64,000 nucleotides of DNA, from contig CM017568.1 of assembly GCA_007844125.1 (NCBI GenBank), positions 5,290,685 through 5,354,684 of the forward strand, written 5' to 3'. The notes below the pieces were generated by a model. That model worked only from the letters and a program-made list of their open reading frames with translations. It did not search any database and was not told the DNA's origin. The position numbers and the translations under genes were made by a program. Source of the DNA: Sinonovacula constricta. Taxonomy: Eukaryota; Mollusca; Bivalvia; Cardiida; Solecurtidae. This document shows positions 63,251 to 64,000 of the stretch, piece by piece; within the stretch, counting starts at the first letter, position 1; each line of letters starts with the position of its first letter.

Positions 63251-64000
63251 ACAATTGTTAATTTCCAATACTAATTTTTTTCTCATTTGCTATCAACTTT
63301 ATGCAGAGGTCCAACATCTTATCACTAGACACTAAAAAGCAAGTTGTGCAGCTCCTGATCAGATGGCTTCAAACTATGCTTAAACAATTTTGTGCTCAGC
63401 TGGTTAGCAGTTTAGATAATTACATCTGTTTTGTGGCAGTAATTGTTCACCCACTCTTTTACTCATTCCTGTCTCCTGACAACTGTGTGCCACTGAATTT
63501 CCACAGGTAAAACTCTCATTACCAGAGTTAGGCCAAATCCTCATTAGCTCCATGTAGGATTTCCACCACATGTTACACTAATAAATGGTGGAACTCTGCA
63601 AACAATTGGTATTTCAGCTTTTGGGCAGTGAAAACTGTGGGGGAATGCAAGTTTTGAAGTGCCTCCTCACCTCATGTGATTCTACTCAAAGAGTCAGGGG
63701 TTTATGAATGATGAACATGCCTTCTTTAATGTCAGAACAGACAAATGCAGAGGGGCCCCTGGCTTCATAAAAGTAGGGTTACAGGAGAATTGCAGTTGGC
63801 TTTAAGCTTCATTTAGTCAGTAGTGAACAACTGTGGTATCATTGTGGAATACAGGCTTAGTAAACAGGGCCTGTTTCTTTTTCAATATAGTCAAATATCT
63901 GCAACATTTAAATACACACTTTAGTAGACAAGTGGTAGATTTCAGGCTACATTAAGATTGATTGAGGTAGATTTCAAGGTAACCTTGTCAGCTGTCTAAT
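63251..64000. other. Intron; one interspersed repeat fragment
   Basis: 'gcagctcctgatcagatggc' near 63345 with 'tgtgctcagctggttagc' near 63392 is a plus-oriented fragment of the 'gatcagacagctcccag' family. Nothing else is recognised to the window end. Confidence 0.45.

Overview
This is animal nuclear DNA, most likely from a bivalve mollusc. The evidence is AT-rich intronic sequence, spliced exons, and several interspersed repeats that I recognise as typical of bivalve genomes: the tandem block ending in 'caggtgagctaaaaa' near 6.78 kb, the 'aagagctgtc' repeats near 37.0 and 46.4 kb, and tRNA-headed SINEs whose bodies resemble molluscan RUDI/BivaMD-type elements. There is nothing prokaryotic here: no operons, no CRISPR, and no rRNA or functional tRNA genes.

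Only one gene is securely visible. It is ARHGAP39 (Vilse/CrossGAP), a WW-MyTH4-RhoGAP regulator of Rac/Cdc42, on the minus strand. Two consecutive coding exons can be read: the first WW domain (61631-61732) and the second WW domain (11843-11981). The splice sites are canonical and the phases match (AT|T gives Ile). The intron between them is 49,649 bp, so almost the whole window is the inside of one giant intron plus part of the next intron (1-11842). A third, weaker coding candidate lies inside that intron at 37666-37889. It has a strong GTAAGT donor in the same phase 2 as the WW1 exon, so it could splice in frame to the WW2 exon as an alternative first exon. Because it could also start at a phase-2 acceptor with a length divisible by three, it could instead be an in-frame cassette.

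Layout. 1-6.4 kb: a 35-bp minisatellite in two blocks, split by a 1.3-kb hAT-like transposon with 16-bp inverted ends, a 7-bp target duplication and a broken zinc-finger reading frame. The right end of an identical transposon copy opens the window, so array and transposon were duplicated together with an offset of 3203 bp. 6.4-11.8 kb: intron with molluscan repeats and SINEs. 12-28.5 kb: intron with a 30-bp array near 13.9 kb, a 55-bp array (14.8-15.5 kb), a 30-bp GAT-rich array (17.3-18.5 kb), ATC microsatellites, a 1.5-kb TIR element (23.2-24.7 kb) and a MITE (27.0-27.5 kb). 28.5-36.4 kb: an 8-kb 37-bp minisatellite interrupted by two ~680-bp near-identical inserts. 36.4-61.6 kb: repeat-sprinkled intron with the candidate exon. 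61.7-64 kb: upstream intron with a ~141-bp tandem repeat.

The long reading frames in the arrays are by-products of stop-free repeat units and I do not annotate them as genes. I found no convincing new multi-gene system. The points most worth a second look are the phase-compatible candidate exon, the transposon duplicated together with its host minisatellite, the duplicated blocks in the 37-bp array, and the strand asymmetry of the interspersed repeats.
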